This document shows, in pieces, positions 43,609-55,417 of a stretch of DNA of 64,000 bases. Numbering within the stretch: the stretch's first letter is position 1; the number at the start of each line of letters is the position of its first letter. The translations under genes and the position numbers were made by a program. The stretch is taken from the NCBI RefSeq assembly GCF_963082655.1, contig NC_081555.1:149554505-149618504 (forward strand). The letters run 5' to 3'. This DNA is from Stomoxys calcitrans. Lineage: Eukaryota; Arthropoda; Insecta; Diptera; Muscidae. The notes under the pieces were generated by a model. The model was not told where the DNA came from. It was given only the letters and a program-made list of their open reading frames with translations, and did no database searches.

Positions 43609-45303
43609 AACTTCGAGCTTCGAGCTTCGAGCTGGGGCTAGGGCAAGGCCTAGGGCTAGGGCTAGGGCTAGGGCTAGGGCTAGGGCTAGGGCTAGGGCTA
43701 GGGCTAGGGCTAGGGCTAGGGCTAGGGCTAGGGCTAGGGCTAGGGCTAGGGCTAGGGCTAGGGCTAGGGCTAGGGCTAGGGCTAGGGCTAGGGCTAGGGC
43801 TAGGGCTAGGGCTAGGCTAGGGCTAGGGCTAGGGCTAGGGCTAGGGCTAGGCTAGGGCTAGGGCTAGGGCTAGGGCTAGGGCTAGGGGCTAGGGCTAGGG
43901 CTAGGGCTAGGGCTAGGGCTAGGGCTAGGGCTAGGGCTAGGGCTAGGGCTAGGGCTAGGGCTAGGGCTAGGCTAGCTAGGGCTAGGGCTAGGGCTAGGGC
44001 TAGGGCTAGGGCTAGGGCTAGGGCTAGGGCTAGGGCTAGGGCTAGGGCTAGGGCTAGGGCTAGGGCTAGGGCTAGGGCAAGGGCTAGGGCAAGGGCTAAG
44101 GCTAGGGCTAGGGCTAAGGCTAGGGCTAGGGCAAGGGCTAGGGCAAGGTGCTAGGGCTAGGGCTAGGGCTGGGCTAGGGCTAGGGCTAGGGCTAGGGCTA
44201 GGGCTAGGGCTAGGGCTAGGGCTAGGGCTAGGGCTAGGGCTAGGGCTAGGGCTAGGGCTAGGGCTAGGGCTAGGGCTAGGGCTAGGGCTAGGGCTAGGGC
44301 TAGGGCTAGGGCTAGGGCTAGGGCTAGGGCTAGGGCTAGGGCTAGGGCTAGGGCTAGGGCTAGGGCTAGGGCTAGGGCTAGGGCTAGGGCTAGGGCTAGG
44401 GCTAGGGCTAGGGCTAGGGCTAGGGCTAGGGCTAGGGCTAGGGCTAGGGCTAGGGCTAGGGCTAGGGCTAGGGCTAGGGCTAGGGCTAGGGCTAGGGCTA
44501 GGGCTAGGGCTAGGGCTAGGGCTAGGGCTAGGGCTAGGGCTAGGGCTAGGGCTAGGGCTAGGGCTAGGGCTAGGGCTAGGGCTAGGGCTAGGGCTAGGGC
44601 TAGGGCTAGGGCTAGGGCTAGGGCTAGGGCTAGGGCTAGGGCTAGGGCTAGGGCTAGGGCTAGGGCTAGGGCTAGGGCTAGGGCTAGGGCTAGGGCTAGG
44701 GCTAGGGCTAGGGCTAGGGCTAGGGCTAGGGCTAGGGCTAGGGCTAGGGCTAGGGCTAGGGCTAGGGCTAGGGCTAGGGCTAGGGCTAGGGCTAGGGCTA
44801 GGGCTAGGGCTAGGGCTAGGGCTAGGGCTAGGGCTAGGGCTAGGGCTAGGGCTAGGGCTAGGGCTAGGGCTAGGGCTAGGGCTAGGGCTAGGGCTAGGGC
44901 TAGGGCTAGGGCTAGGGCTAGGGCTAGGGCTAGGGCTAGGGCTAGGGCTAGGGCTAGGGCTAGGGCTAGGGCTAGGGCTAGGGCTAGGGCTAGGGCTAGG
45001 GCTAGGGCTAGGGCTAGGGCTAGGGCTAGGGCTAGGGCTAGGGCTAGGGCTAGGGCTAGGGCTAGGGCTAGGGCTAGGGCTAGGGCTAGGGCTAGGGCTA
45101 GGGCTAGGGCTAGGGCTAGGGCTAGGGCTAGGGCTAGGGCTAGGGCTAGGGCTAGGGCTAGGGCTAGGGCTAGGGCTAGGGCTAGGGCTAGGGCTAGGGC
45201 TAAGGCTAGGGCTAGGGCTAGGGCTAGGGCTAGGGCTAGGGCTAGGGCTAGGGCTAGGGCTAGGGCTAGGGCTAGGGCTAGGGCTAGGGCTAGGGCTGGG
45301 CTA
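43609..45303. repeat. (GGGCTA)n hexamer array
   Basis: It starts with three copies of cgagctt, then roughly 1.67 kb of GGGCTA. The left third (to about 44170) has variants: GGGCAA, GGGCTAA, single-base losses. The remainder is almost perfectly homogeneous, with one aaggct variant near 45203 and no indel for over 1.1 kb, which keeps an Ala-Leu frame open on the minus strand. It is a one-base variant of TTAGGG. Related CTAGGG telomere-variant DNA is known to form G-quadruplexes. The array is flanked on both sides by family D. Confidence 0.95.
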
Positions 45304-45560
45304 GCTCCATTTGGAGCTTTTTGGAGGGTGGGGTGACCTCTCATATATGATGTGAAATATACTCCCGAATTCCTTTTTTAACCCCAAAATGAAATGAACG
45401 TTCAATTTGTGTGCTTGGAGGAGTTTTGGGGTTAAGCTGACTTTCTGGGTACTTGGACCTTTCAATTTCCATTTGATGCCCATATTGTCCCGATGGGTCC
45501 ACTTTTGATTTTGGGTGGTGTTTTTGGGATAAAGGGGAGGGTCCGCCCCTTCCAAAATTA
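45304..45560 (-). repeat. Family D fragment, right of the GGGCTA array
   Basis: actcccgaattcctttttt, gaacgttcaatttgtgtg, ggtccacttttgattttggg and gggagggtccgccccttcc match 51550-51800. Confidence 0.65.
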
Positions 45561-46950
45561 TTCGATTTTGTGAAAATTATTCTTCAATATGGCCCAGATC
45601 GGTCCACATTTGGATATAGCTGCCACATAAATGCGCATTTTCCGTCCGATTTCGCTAAAATTTGGGACAGTGAGTTAAGTTAGGCCTCTCGACATCTTTC
45701 TGGAATATGGCACAGATAAGTCCAGATTTGAATGTAGCTGCCATATAGACCGATCTCTCGATTTAAGGTCTTGGGACCATAAAAGGCGCATTTTTTGTCC
45801 GATTTCGCCGAAATTTGGGATAGTGAGATGCGTAAGGCTCTTTGACTACTTTCTGGAATTTAGCTCAGATCGGTCCAGTTTTGGATATAGCTGCCACATA
45901 ACCCGATCTCTCGATTTAAGGTCTTGGACCCATAAAATGCGCATTTATTGCCTAATGTCTCTGAAATTTGGGACAGTGAGTTAAATTAGGCCCCTCGACT
46001 ACTTTCTGAAATTTAGCTCAGATCGGCCCAGCTGCCATATAGACCGATCTCTCGATTTAGGGTCTTGGGGCCATAAAAGGCACATTTTTTTGTCCGATTT
46101 CGCCGAAATTTGGGACTGTGAGTTAAGTTAGGCACCTCGACATCTTTCTGCAATTTGGCTCAGATCGGTTAAGATTTGGATATAGCTCCCATATAGACCG
46201 TTCTCTCGATTTAAGGTTTTGGGGCCATAAAAGACGCGTTTATTGTCCGATTTTGCCGAAATTTGGGACAGTGAGTTGTATTAGGCCAGTCGATATCCTT
46301 CTTCAATTTGGCCCAGATCGGTTCAGATTTAGGATCTCAGGCCTATAAAAGCCACATTTATTATCCGATTTTTCTGAAATTTGACACAGGTAGTTCTGTT
46401 AGGCCCTCGATATCATTGTTCAATTTGGCCCAGATCGGTCCAGATTTGGATACAGCTGCCATATGGACCGATCTCTCGATTTAAGGTCTTGGGCCCATAA
46501 TAGGCGCATTTATTGTCCGATTTCGCCGAAATTTGTTACACTGAGTGACGTTAGGTTCTTCGACAACATTCTGGAATATGACACAGATAGGTCCAGATTT
46601 GAATGTAGCTGCCAAATAGACCGATCTCTCTCGCTGCCATATGGAACGATCTCTCGATTAAAGGTTTTGGACCCATTAAAGTCGCATTAATTGTCCGATT
46701 TCGGCGAAATTTGTAACAGTGAGCTGCGTTATGTTCTTTGACAACATTCTTCAATTTGGCAACATCGCTCAAGATTTGAATATAGCTGCCACATAGACCG
46801 ATCTCTCGATTTGAGGTTTCGTGCCTATTTATTAGACCACCCAATGCCCGCGCAGAATTTGGCTGCAATTTTCACGGTATTGTGACGAAAGGGGGTTAAC
46901 ATTTGTACCCGTATTTTGGCCGGGCCGAACTTAACGCCTTTTTACTTGTT
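45561..46950 (+). mobile_element. DINE-like family B, 3' portion
   Basis: Eight or so units (gatagtgagatgcg/gggacagtgagttaagtta, atagaccgatctctcgattt), then a decayed terminal repeat, the hairpin part ggccgggccgaac and cctttttacttgttc. The 5' end is replaced by family D. Confidence 0.75.
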
Positions 46951-48630
46951 CTAAATACATGAGAAGATTTCTTCAATTTTGATGATCTTTTTGTTCAATT
47001 TCCGTCTTATTCCAGGACATCCTACATAATAGCTTGAATATTGTTGGAAAAATGAGCAACACTGCCATACAAAATGGGTGCACAAACAAGTGGCGACAAT
47101 GAGATGGTGTTGCAAAATATCCTTTCGAAGGCTTTGATGGTAATAAAGCATTAACACTTTCTCTTCTTCTTCGTCTACTTCTTCTTTTGCTCAATTGTTG
47201 ATTGCATAAATGCAGCAAAGACGTTACGAAGCCTCACTCACCATTCCCCAGATGGGAAGATTATGTTAATTGCACGAGGCAGGCAAAGCAAGTCAGCCAT
47301 CAACCAATGGCACATAGATGGAGATGCACCCCAAAGGAAGATGTCTAGGGAGCTGTTAATGGTGATGTAGTACTCATTCAATGCGTGAGCCTCTCACTGC
47401 ACACATACATATAGCCGAAGGCAAGCAAGTGTTTTATGCATAAAACACTTTGTTTTTAGTCCTTGATGGTGTTGCTGTTCCTGTTGCTGCTGCTGCTGCC
47501 ATTGCCACTTTTATTCCTGACAATATCTCCCTGTCGCTCAAGAGTCAGGGGATTATTAAAAGAAAACATTTTGAAATATTCATAAGCAATAAATATTCAC
47601 ATAATGTTCATTTTCTTTTGCCTTTTGTTGCTTTTGTTGCCTTTTTTTGCTGTTGTTGTACATGAAACATTGTTGAACTATGCATTATGTGGAAATTATG
47701 CTGTGTTTTCCTTTATAATACCATGGTTGTAGTTTTCATTTTACATTTTTTTTTATATTTTTAATTGGAACATAATCGCACAAAGCCACCACTTTAATTA
47801 AGACAATATCACAAGGATAATGAGAACAGTGTTGCTTATTGCACAACACATTCTATCATAACAGCAAAATGCAATAAGTTTTGCAAGGGCAATGTAAAGA
47901 GAATGAGTCAGATACTGGGGTCGATAATAGTGACGAATGGAAAATGGGGAAAAATCTTTCAAAATACTTTAGGAGCTAACAAAACGTTATAAAATGGATT
48001 TTCCTAGAAAAGACTTTTAAATGCCTTTGCTATTTATTGACATTATGAACATGTTGTTGCAAATCGATTTTCACACACGTTTGTGCAGGTGCATAAGCCC
48101 ATAAAAAAACATGTATATTTTTTCGCCCCAATAACTGACTGAATGGATAGTGGGGATGGTGAATCAACCTGCCTGCCTTCCATTTCCAGTTTCCCACTCA
48201 CTTTATGATAGATATCATTATGCTCGTCATTATTTATAAATGTTTTCATTGTTTTTTTGTCTCAACAAATCTTTTGTGACAGATGTTGTCATTTATGTGG
48301 TAACATAAAATCACGCTTAACATGATAAAGTGACAGACAATTTTGTTTTGTTTCATTTTGTCATGGCCACACCGTAGCACTGAATTCTGCCTACAAATGC
48401 ATATGAGCGGAAGGAGATATTAAATCACAAACACACACACACACACACAACCATACGTCGACAACATGTTCAAGTGGCCACATGAAAGGTTTATGGGATT
48501 GCACACCCTCACGTGCACACACATTCACATTCTACCCCAACACATTGTGGGTGATGGCCATGATTTATTAAAGTTGCGCGTGAAGAGGACATGTTGCAAA
48601 AAAAAATGGCAGAAATTCAAGATGAAATAC
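46951..48630. other. Non-repetitive stretch, no gene supported
   Basis: AT-rich, with GCT-rich sequence at 47470-47500 and a (CA)n at 48428-48450. Frames such as the one at 47450 are simple V/A-rich low complexity. Confidence 0.5.
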
Positions 48631-48859
48631 TACCCCAACTACTCAAAAGGAAAACCATCTTTGAAAATCTATAAAAAATCGAAATTTCACTTTGAAAATT
48701 TAAAATTGGGTGTATCTCTTAAACTATGCGTCCCAGAGTGATATGGACACTAGTTCGTGACTTTATCAAAAAATTTTAAATTTCATTGAAATCCATCATA
48801 AATAGAATTTTCAGTTGAAAACTTTCAATTTGCTGTATCTTTGTAGGTTGCAAATGCAA
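48631..48859. repeat. Family F tandem units, left part
   Basis: Two units: ttgaaaatttaaaattgggt, gtatctcttaaactatgcgt, then tttatcaaaaaattttaaat. The same unit resumes at 50084 after an inserted DINE fragment and two SINEs. Confidence 0.6.
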
Positions 48860-49445
48860 ATTTTGCCCACTTTCCAGATTTCTACTAAATCGGATGATAA
48901 TTGCGGCCTCTAGCGGTTGAAGAAATCAAGAGCCGAGATCCGTTTATATGGGAACCGACTTGGGCCATTCTAAACACTGTTGTTGGAAGTCAACAAGAAA
49001 TTTCCAACAAATCAAATAAGAATTGCGCCCTCTAGTGGCTCCAGAAGTCAAGATCCAGGATCGGTTTATATTGCAGCTATATCAGGCTTCGAACCGATTT
49101 AGATCATACGTGGAACAGTTGTTGATGGTTAAACTAAAACACTGCGTGCAAGATGTCAACCAAATCGGATTGTAATTGCGACCTCTAGCGGCTCAAGCGA
49201 AGTCAAGAACCGAGTTCGGTTTTTATGGGAGCTCTATATCAGGTTATGAACCGATTTGGGCCATTCTAAACACAGTTGTTGGATGTCAAAATAAAACATT
49301 TTTTCCAAAATTTCAGCCAAATCGAACGAAGTGTTGCGCCCTCTAGAGGCTTCAGAAAATCAAGATTGAGGATCGGTTTATATCGCGGCTATATCAGGTT
49401 ATGAACGAATTTTTTTTGATGGTCAAACTAAAACACTGCAAATTA
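48860..49445 (-). mobile_element. DINE-like family A fragment
   Basis: About four diverged units (gcgccctctagtggctccag, aagatccaggatcggtttat, atcaggttatgaaccgattt). No terminal repeats. Confidence 0.7.
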
Positions 49446-49746
49446 CAAATTTTGCCCATGAACATTCCTCTAAGAAACAGGGGCAAACTTCTCGCATATC
49501 AATGAGTACAGTCCGATTCAAGCTCAATGATAAGGGGCCTCCTTTTTATAGGCGAGTCAGAACAGCGTGCCACAGTGCGACACCTCTTTGTAGAGAAGTT
49601 TTACCTGACATAGTACGTCACGAATGTTGCCAGCGTTAGGAGGGGAAAACCACCGCTGAAAATTTTTTTCTGATGGTCTCGCCAGGATTCGAACCCAGAC
49701 GTTTAGCGTCATAGGCGGATATGCTAACCTATGCGCTACGGTGGCC
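49446..49746 (-). mobile_element. tRNA-derived SINE, tandem copy 1
   Basis: Full-length on the minus strand with a B box (ctgggttcgaatcctggcga, about 49682-49700) and an A-box region (tagcgcataggttagcata). It shares unusual variants with the following copy, such as acgtactatg and ctgttctgac. Confidence 0.85.
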
Positions 49747-49776
49747 TCCGTAGGTTAGGTTAGGTTCAATGCGATG
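49747..49776. repeat. Short TTAGG run between two SINEs
   Basis: taggttaggttaggttcaat separates the two copies. Three TTAGG units form the canonical insect telomere motif, which Diptera do not use at telomeres. A run this short may be chance or SINE-associated. Confidence 0.5.
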
Positions 49777-50076
49777 CAACTTTTGCCCATGAACATTCCA
49801 CTAAGGAACAGGGGCAAACTTCTCGCATATCAATGAGTACAGTCCGATTCAAGCTCAATGATAAGGGGCCTCCTTTTTATAGCCGAGTCAGAACAGCGTA
49901 CCACAGTGCGACACCTCTTTGGAGAGAAGTTTTACCTGGCATAGTACGTCACGAATGTTGCCAGCGTTGGGAGGGGAAAACCACCGCTGAAAATTTTTTC
50001 TCATGGTCTCGCCAGGATTCGAACCCATGCATTCAGCGTCATAGGCGGACATGCTAAGCTCTGCACTACGGTTGCC
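49777..50076 (-). mobile_element. tRNA-derived SINE, tandem copy 2
   Basis: Near full length, same strand as copy 1, thirty bases away. The B box is atgggttcgaatcctggcga. The A-box region is more mutated (tagtgcagagcttagcatg). Confidence 0.85.
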
Positions 50077-50083
50077 TTCTCGT

Positions 50084-50650
50084 TCCATGTGATTCCACAG
50101 GAAATCTCCGTAACTATACGCCCTAGAGGGCAATTCGTAACTCCATCAAAAAATTCAAAATTTTATTAAAAAATCAATGATCGAATTTTCAGTAGAAAAC
50201 TTTAAATCGACTATGTCTCCTAAACTATGCACCCTAGAGGAAATATCAAAATTTCATCGAAAATCTGACAAAAGTGTAATTTTCAGCTGAAAACTTTAGA
50301 TTGGCTGTGTCTAATAAGCTTTACGTCCTAGAGGGCAACAAGCCTTCGTGACTCCATCAGAAAAATCAAAATTTCATCATCAAAATCCAATAAAAATTTA
50401 ATTTTTAGTTGAAAACTTGTAATTGCTGTATCTCCTAATGTATGAATCTAAGATATCTTCACCCCATTAAACAGTTTTAAATCTTATCGAAAATACATTG
50501 AAAAGTCGATATTTCCGTTGAAAACTTTAAATTGGCTATATCTTTAAGACAATGCGTCCTATAGAGAAAAGGGCCTTAATTCACCTTTAAAATTTAATGG
50601 AAAATCTATCAAATATCACATTTTTAGTTGAAAGTTTTACAGCTATCTAT
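50084..50650. repeat. Family F tandem units, right part
   Basis: Five units of about 95-115 bp: aactatgcaccctagaggaa, actccatcaaaaaattcaaa, ttttcagttgaaaactttaa. The family is non-coding and unassigned. Confidence 0.6.
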
Positions 50651-50964
50651 TATATAAAAATTAAATTTTTGCGCTTTTCGCTTGTTTATTTGTTAGTTTG
50701 TTTGTCCGTTCCGGGGCGGACCCTCCCCCTACCCCATTATCAAAAATGCTAAATCTCGAAGATGGGCCAAATTGAAGAAGAATGTTGATGGGATTAACAC
50801 AACTCACTTTCTCAAATTTCGGCGACATCGGACAATAAATGCCATTTTTATGGGCCCAAAACCTTAAATCAAGACATCTGTCTGTATGGCAGCTATATCC
50901 AAATCTGGACCGAACTGAGCCAAATTGAAGAAGAATGTCGGAAAGCCTAAAACAACTCTAACTT
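50651..50964 (-). mobile_element. Family D leader joined to a DINE family B fragment
   Basis: Up to about 50762 the sequence (tatataaaaattaaattttt, gtttgtttgtccgttccggg, gcggaccctccccctacccc) is a plus-strand family D leader. Then come one to two family B units on the minus strand (actcactttctcaaatttcg, atggcagctatatccaaatc). Confidence 0.55.
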
Positions 50965-51330
50965 TACTTTAATTGGCTATATTCTTCCACTGGCCGAACG
51001 TAGAATAGCGTTCCAAGCGCCTCGATCTTCTGCACTCATTCTAAAATCTCTGACACCAAGTTTCGAGGTGTCTCCCACAAGTTGATCTTTCCATCGGGCT
51101 TTTGGTCTTCCGTATCACCGCGTATCACCGTGTTTACCTTCAAAAGACTTCTTTGCTGGAGCTTCTTCATCCATTCTGACAACATGACCTAGCCAACGCT
51201 GCCGTTGTATTTTGATGCATGCCGAAAAAATTCGTGCATGCCAGGTCAGTAAATATGAACCGTTTGGAGGTTGTTTTGATACCCTTGTTGTGCTCATTTG
51301 ATACCCTTGTTGTGCCCATCGCACCACTTT
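50965..51330 (-). pseudogene. RTE-like LINE, ORF2 C-terminal fragment
   Basis: Minus-strand translation contains KIQRQRWLGHVVRMDEEAPA, then RPKARWKDQLVGDTSKLGV and SAEDRGAWNAIL, with a stop between. This is the conserved C-terminal tail of endonuclease-RT elements without RNase H (RTE-like). A longer piece of the same family is at 55418-57299. Confidence 0.7.
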
Positions 51331-53200
51331 CAGATATGGCTAGCGTTTTTGGGATAAGGGGGAGGGTCCACCCCCTTCCGATATCTAAAAATTATATAGC
51401 CTATGTTTACTTCCAGACAAACCTACACAATCTATGAACATTTTAAGAAAATCGATTCAGCCAAGTATCAAATAGTTATAATGGGTCTATGGCGTTTTTT
51501 AAGGGTTTGGCGTGACCCCCTATACTTCGATATGATTTTGTATGCCTGATTCGAATTTTACTCCCGAATACCTTTCATTTGACCCTTATATTGAAATAAA
51601 CGTCCAATGTGTCTGTATGGGTAAGTTTTGGGGTTGGGGCGGCCCGATGAGTATTTAGACTCAAATTTTAATACCACATTCTTATTCTACTCTCCAATAC
51701 GTTTCATTTGATACCTATATTGTCCCGATCGGTCCACTTTTGATTTTGGGTTGTGTTTTTGGCATTAGGGGGAGGATCAGTCCCCCTTTCGATATCGAAA
51801 AATTACATAGCCTATAATTTCGAGAAAATCGTTCCTGCCGTTTTCAGCCCCACATTGACATGGTCGGTAAATATGTCCGATTTAGGGGTGTTTTTTTATT
51901 TTCACTAAGCCCTGAAAATATATCAGCAATCTGATTTTGTATGCCAGATTCAAATCTTTCTCGAGAATACCTTTCATTTGAGCCCCATATTGAAATAAAC
52001 GTCCAATGTGTCTGTTTGGAGGAGTTTTGGGGCTGGGGCGGCGCAGTGGGGTGGTTCCCCAATCACTAGGACCTGAAAAAATATCAGCAACGTGCTCTAT
52101 TCTCATATATTTGAACCCCATATTGTCATTGGCCTCAAAGTTGGATATCAAATTCGTTTTCTAATCTCAAATACCACGCACTTAAACCCCTTATTGAAAA
52201 AGCCAGCAAATATGTCCGGCTTGGTGCATGGACCCTAAAAACAATGAATATCGGTCTCCACTGTCTTGAAGACCCAAATTGTCTTGGTGAGCAAATACAT
52301 CCTACTTGGGGGTTGTTATGGTGGTGGGATGTTCCCTAAACAGTTGGTCCCGAATGTTGATGCCAGATTCATGGTCTACTCCCAAATACCCTTCATTTGA
52401 GCTCGAGGCAAACATGACCGGCGGTGATTTTGGGGATGGGGTGGCCACCCAGTGATTTGGCTTTGAAAATATATATCAGATTCGTGTTCTACTATAAAAT
52501 TCATCTTATTTGAGCCTCATATTGCAATGGTCAGCAAATACTTCCTATTTGGGTGGTGTTATGGGGTGGGGTGGCCCTATAGACACTTTTCCCGAACATT
52601 GATATCAGATTCATGCTTTACTTTCAAAGCCATTTCATTTGTGTCCCTTATTGCTATGGTCGTAAATTTGTCTTCTTTGGGTTATGTTCTCGGGGATGGA
52701 CGGCCCCCTATCTGAATATCAGATTCGTATTCTACACCCAAATACCTTTTAAGCCCCATATTGCCATGGTTAGTAAATAAATCCTGTTTGGGGGGTGTTT
52801 TTGGACACCCAGAATTTTACTCGCAATTACCTTTCATTTGAGTCCCATATTGCCATGGTCGGTAAATATGTCCGATTTAGGGGTGTTTTGGGGGTTGGGG
52901 TGGTACCCCTAACACTTGGTCCGACAAGTGGATATCAGATACGTTTTCTTATCCTTAATACCTTTCATTTGAGTCCCATATTGTCGTGATTGGTCTAAAT
53001 ATATGTTTGGTGGTTTAAGGGAGGGGCAGCCACCCTAGGTACCTCATCCAAAATTTGGATACCAAATTTTTATTTTTCGGGTACTACATGAGAGCACACA
53101 AAATTTCGCTTTAATCGCACCTCCCATCTCCGAGATCTGGTGTTTCTGGAAATTAGGGTAAGGGGGAGGGTCCGCCCCCCCTTCAGATATTAAAATCCTA
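51331..53200 (-). repeat. Family D tandem-unit element, inverted copy
   Basis: About 14 units: ttcatttgagcccc/tccc, atattgccatggtcggtaaa, tatgtccgatttaggggtgt, gaatatcagattcg. It ends in ctcccatctccgagatctgg and gggtaagggggagggtccgc, the reverse of the family D leader at 10650-10700. Confidence 0.7.
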
Positions 53201-53395
53201 GCACACATATACATCTTTCGTCCGATATGGCCCTTTAAGGCTGTAGTAGACACAATTTAGGTCCTATTAAAAGAAAATTTTACAAGTTTCTATTCTATTG
53301 GTGTGCAAAATTAAAGTTTAAAAGTAGTACGCAGACTTGGTGGTGCAATAGTCGGCTGTACTCGACTTTAGCCTTTTTTTACTGGGGTTTTAATG
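53201..53395 (+). mobile_element. DINE-like family C fragment, 3' end
   Basis: catctttcgtccgatatggc, gtgcaaaattaaagttt, then a hairpin at 53350-53367 (agtcg, loop, cgact) and tttagcctttttttactgg. Confidence 0.65.
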
Positions 53396-54547
53396 TCTTT
53401 GTATTTCTTTTTGTTTCGGCATTTTAGTTTTTGTATTTGTTAATCTGTCGTCTATAATTTTTACTATTTTTTAAACAACAAAGTATGGCAACACTGACTT
53501 AATTTGTTCATATTACTTTAATTCCATATATGTTTTTAAATATACGAAACTCTACTTCGTTTTGGTTTTGACAATTCCAACGAGAGAGAAATAATTAAAA
53601 GTTTAGAGTAAACAATGAGATTCATGGTTCTCTTTTTGTGGTATGCAAGTTAAACTACAATGTCAAAAAAAGTACAAAATCGAAATAGAAAACAATTGTT
53701 CACATTTTCAGACAGTAAAATGTCCTGCGGCGTTTGTATTTGTTAGTTTACAATAGATAATTTTTAAAGCTTCCACAAAACCCATGGAGGGAATTCTAAA
53801 TTTGTAGTGAAAACCTTGATAGTTAAATAAGCTTTTGTACTCCTTATTGCTGGTTAGCAAATCAAGACAAGTTTAGAAATAGCTCCCATATAAACCGATA
53901 GCTTGGTATGGCCTTTTTAGCCTCTAAACCTCATAGCTCTTAAGTCTTTTTGGTGAAGATGGTATACAACCGCTTAAACCTTCGAAATATTTCCTTCAAT
54001 TTTATCTGCTGCGTTTCACTGTCCGCCTCTTCCCATTATTCATACATGTTTTAGTTGTTCATTTGTTTGTTATGTTTACTTTGTCATTTGTGGTGTATGT
54101 GTATGTGTGTTGGTATGTTTTAGTGTGTTTTCTGTTTGGACTGCTGTGTGCAAAAGTTATTCGCATTTAATCGAAATAACAAATAAAACATTGCAAATAA
54201 TTTGCAAATTTCTATGCAAAATAATTTAATTGTTATTACCAATGTTTGCGTTTGACATTTGTGTGTCTGTTTCTCTCTTACTCTCCCGCTCTATCTCTCT
54301 CATTGTTGATAAATGTAATTACATTTGCTTGCTAGGTTACGCAAATAGAGCGAACATTGTGTGCTTTTGTGTGCATGAGTCATGTAAATGTGTGAGTTAT
54401 GATTTTCTTTTCTCGCCCAATGCTGCAGCTGCTTTTATTGTTAGTGTTCAATATTTGTTTAAATGCAAAGGTCAGATTTTTAAATGGCATAGAGAATAAA
54501 CAAATTTCTCAAAAGTTTATTTTAATATCCATGATGTTAAATATTGA
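53396..54547. other. Mostly non-repetitive stretch
   Basis: AT-rich, with a short DINE-like remnant at 53870-53935 (atagctcccatataaaccga) and TG-rich sequence near 54100. No gene is supported. Confidence 0.5.
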
Positions 54548-54746
54548 GGCAACCGTAGCGCAGAGGTAAGCATGTCCACCTATGATGCTGAACGCCTGAG
54601 TTCGAATCCTGGCAGGAACATCAGAAAAATTTTCAGCGGTGGTTATCCCTTCCTAATGCTGGCTTCCTTATGAGGTACTTCGCCATGTAAAAACTTGTCC
54701 CCAAAGAGATGTCTCTCTGCGGCACGTCGTTCGGATTCGGTTATGT
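54548..54746 (+). mobile_element. tRNA-derived SINE, tail-truncated
   Basis: Head gcaaccgtagcgcagaggta with A box, B box gagttcgaatcctggcagg, and body up to ttcggattcggttatgtaaa. The tail is missing. Confidence 0.8.
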
Positions 54747-55197
54747 AAATGTAAATGTAGACTCCCAGGCCCACACCGTCCTATGTATTTTAAATATGCT
54801 AAGTTTTATTGCTTTTCGGCAACATAAGTTGAGTACAGTTCTCAATGAATTCCATGGTAAGTATATTTTTTATGTGATACATCATCCGCTGAGTGTCATA
54901 TGCAATTTTTGACATTACGAAACCTTTAAAAGTTACTCCGCCATGCTCTTTCAGACCTTTTGGCGGCTCTACACCATTTCATTGTTTTCGAGACATTTTA
55001 TAGTAATTTCGTTCCATATTCATCCTATCCAGATCAAACAAAAAGATTTTAAGCTCCGACATGACGAACTTTGGATACCCACCACTTCGGATATAATAAA
55101 CAGATTTAATTACAATAATATCCATTTAAGATCACAAAACTAAACTTATTTTCCGATTAACTTTCTATTAAAGAACTTTCTATTAAAGTTTAAGTAA
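54747..55197. other. Unassigned stretch between SINE fragments
   Basis: AT-rich. A fragment at 55060-55100 (gaactttggatacccaccac) resembles a DINE family B 3' end. Nothing else is recognised. Confidence 0.4.
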
Positions 55198-55322
55198 TGC
55201 CGAATCCACACGGCTTCCCTTATAGCGACACCACTTGGTAGAGAAGTTTTTAACATGTCAGGATACCTCAAAAATTTAGTCAGTATTAGTAAGGGGATTA
55301 CCACCGTTGAAAATTGTTCACG
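55198..55322 (-). mobile_element. tRNA-derived SINE fragment, decayed
   Basis: gccgaatccacacggcttcc, gcgacaccacttggtagaga and ggggattaccaccgttgaaa are diverged body segments on the minus strand. Both ends are lost. Confidence 0.6.
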
Positions 55323-55417
55323 TTGGGATCCCAAATGAGCTTTAACGAAATATAGCCCGAACTGCACGGATGAAGATGGGTTCAACACAACTAACAACAA
55401 CAACTAACAGTGATAAC

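Noticed and set aside
44163..45344. 393-residue Ala-Leu frame on the minus strand
   Set aside because: It is the translation of (TAGCCC)n. Its length reflects only the lack of indels in a hexamer array.
49752..49766. Interstitial telomere from the TTAGG run (also near 13339)
   Set aside because: There are only two to three units, adjacent to SINE sequence. It is too short to claim a telomeric origin.
54548..54620. tRNA genes (also at 35990-36053, 49680-49746, 50010-50076, 63145-63215)
   Set aside because: The A and B boxes belong to SINE heads: each is followed by the same SINE body and no clover-leaf with a proper acceptor stem is evident.
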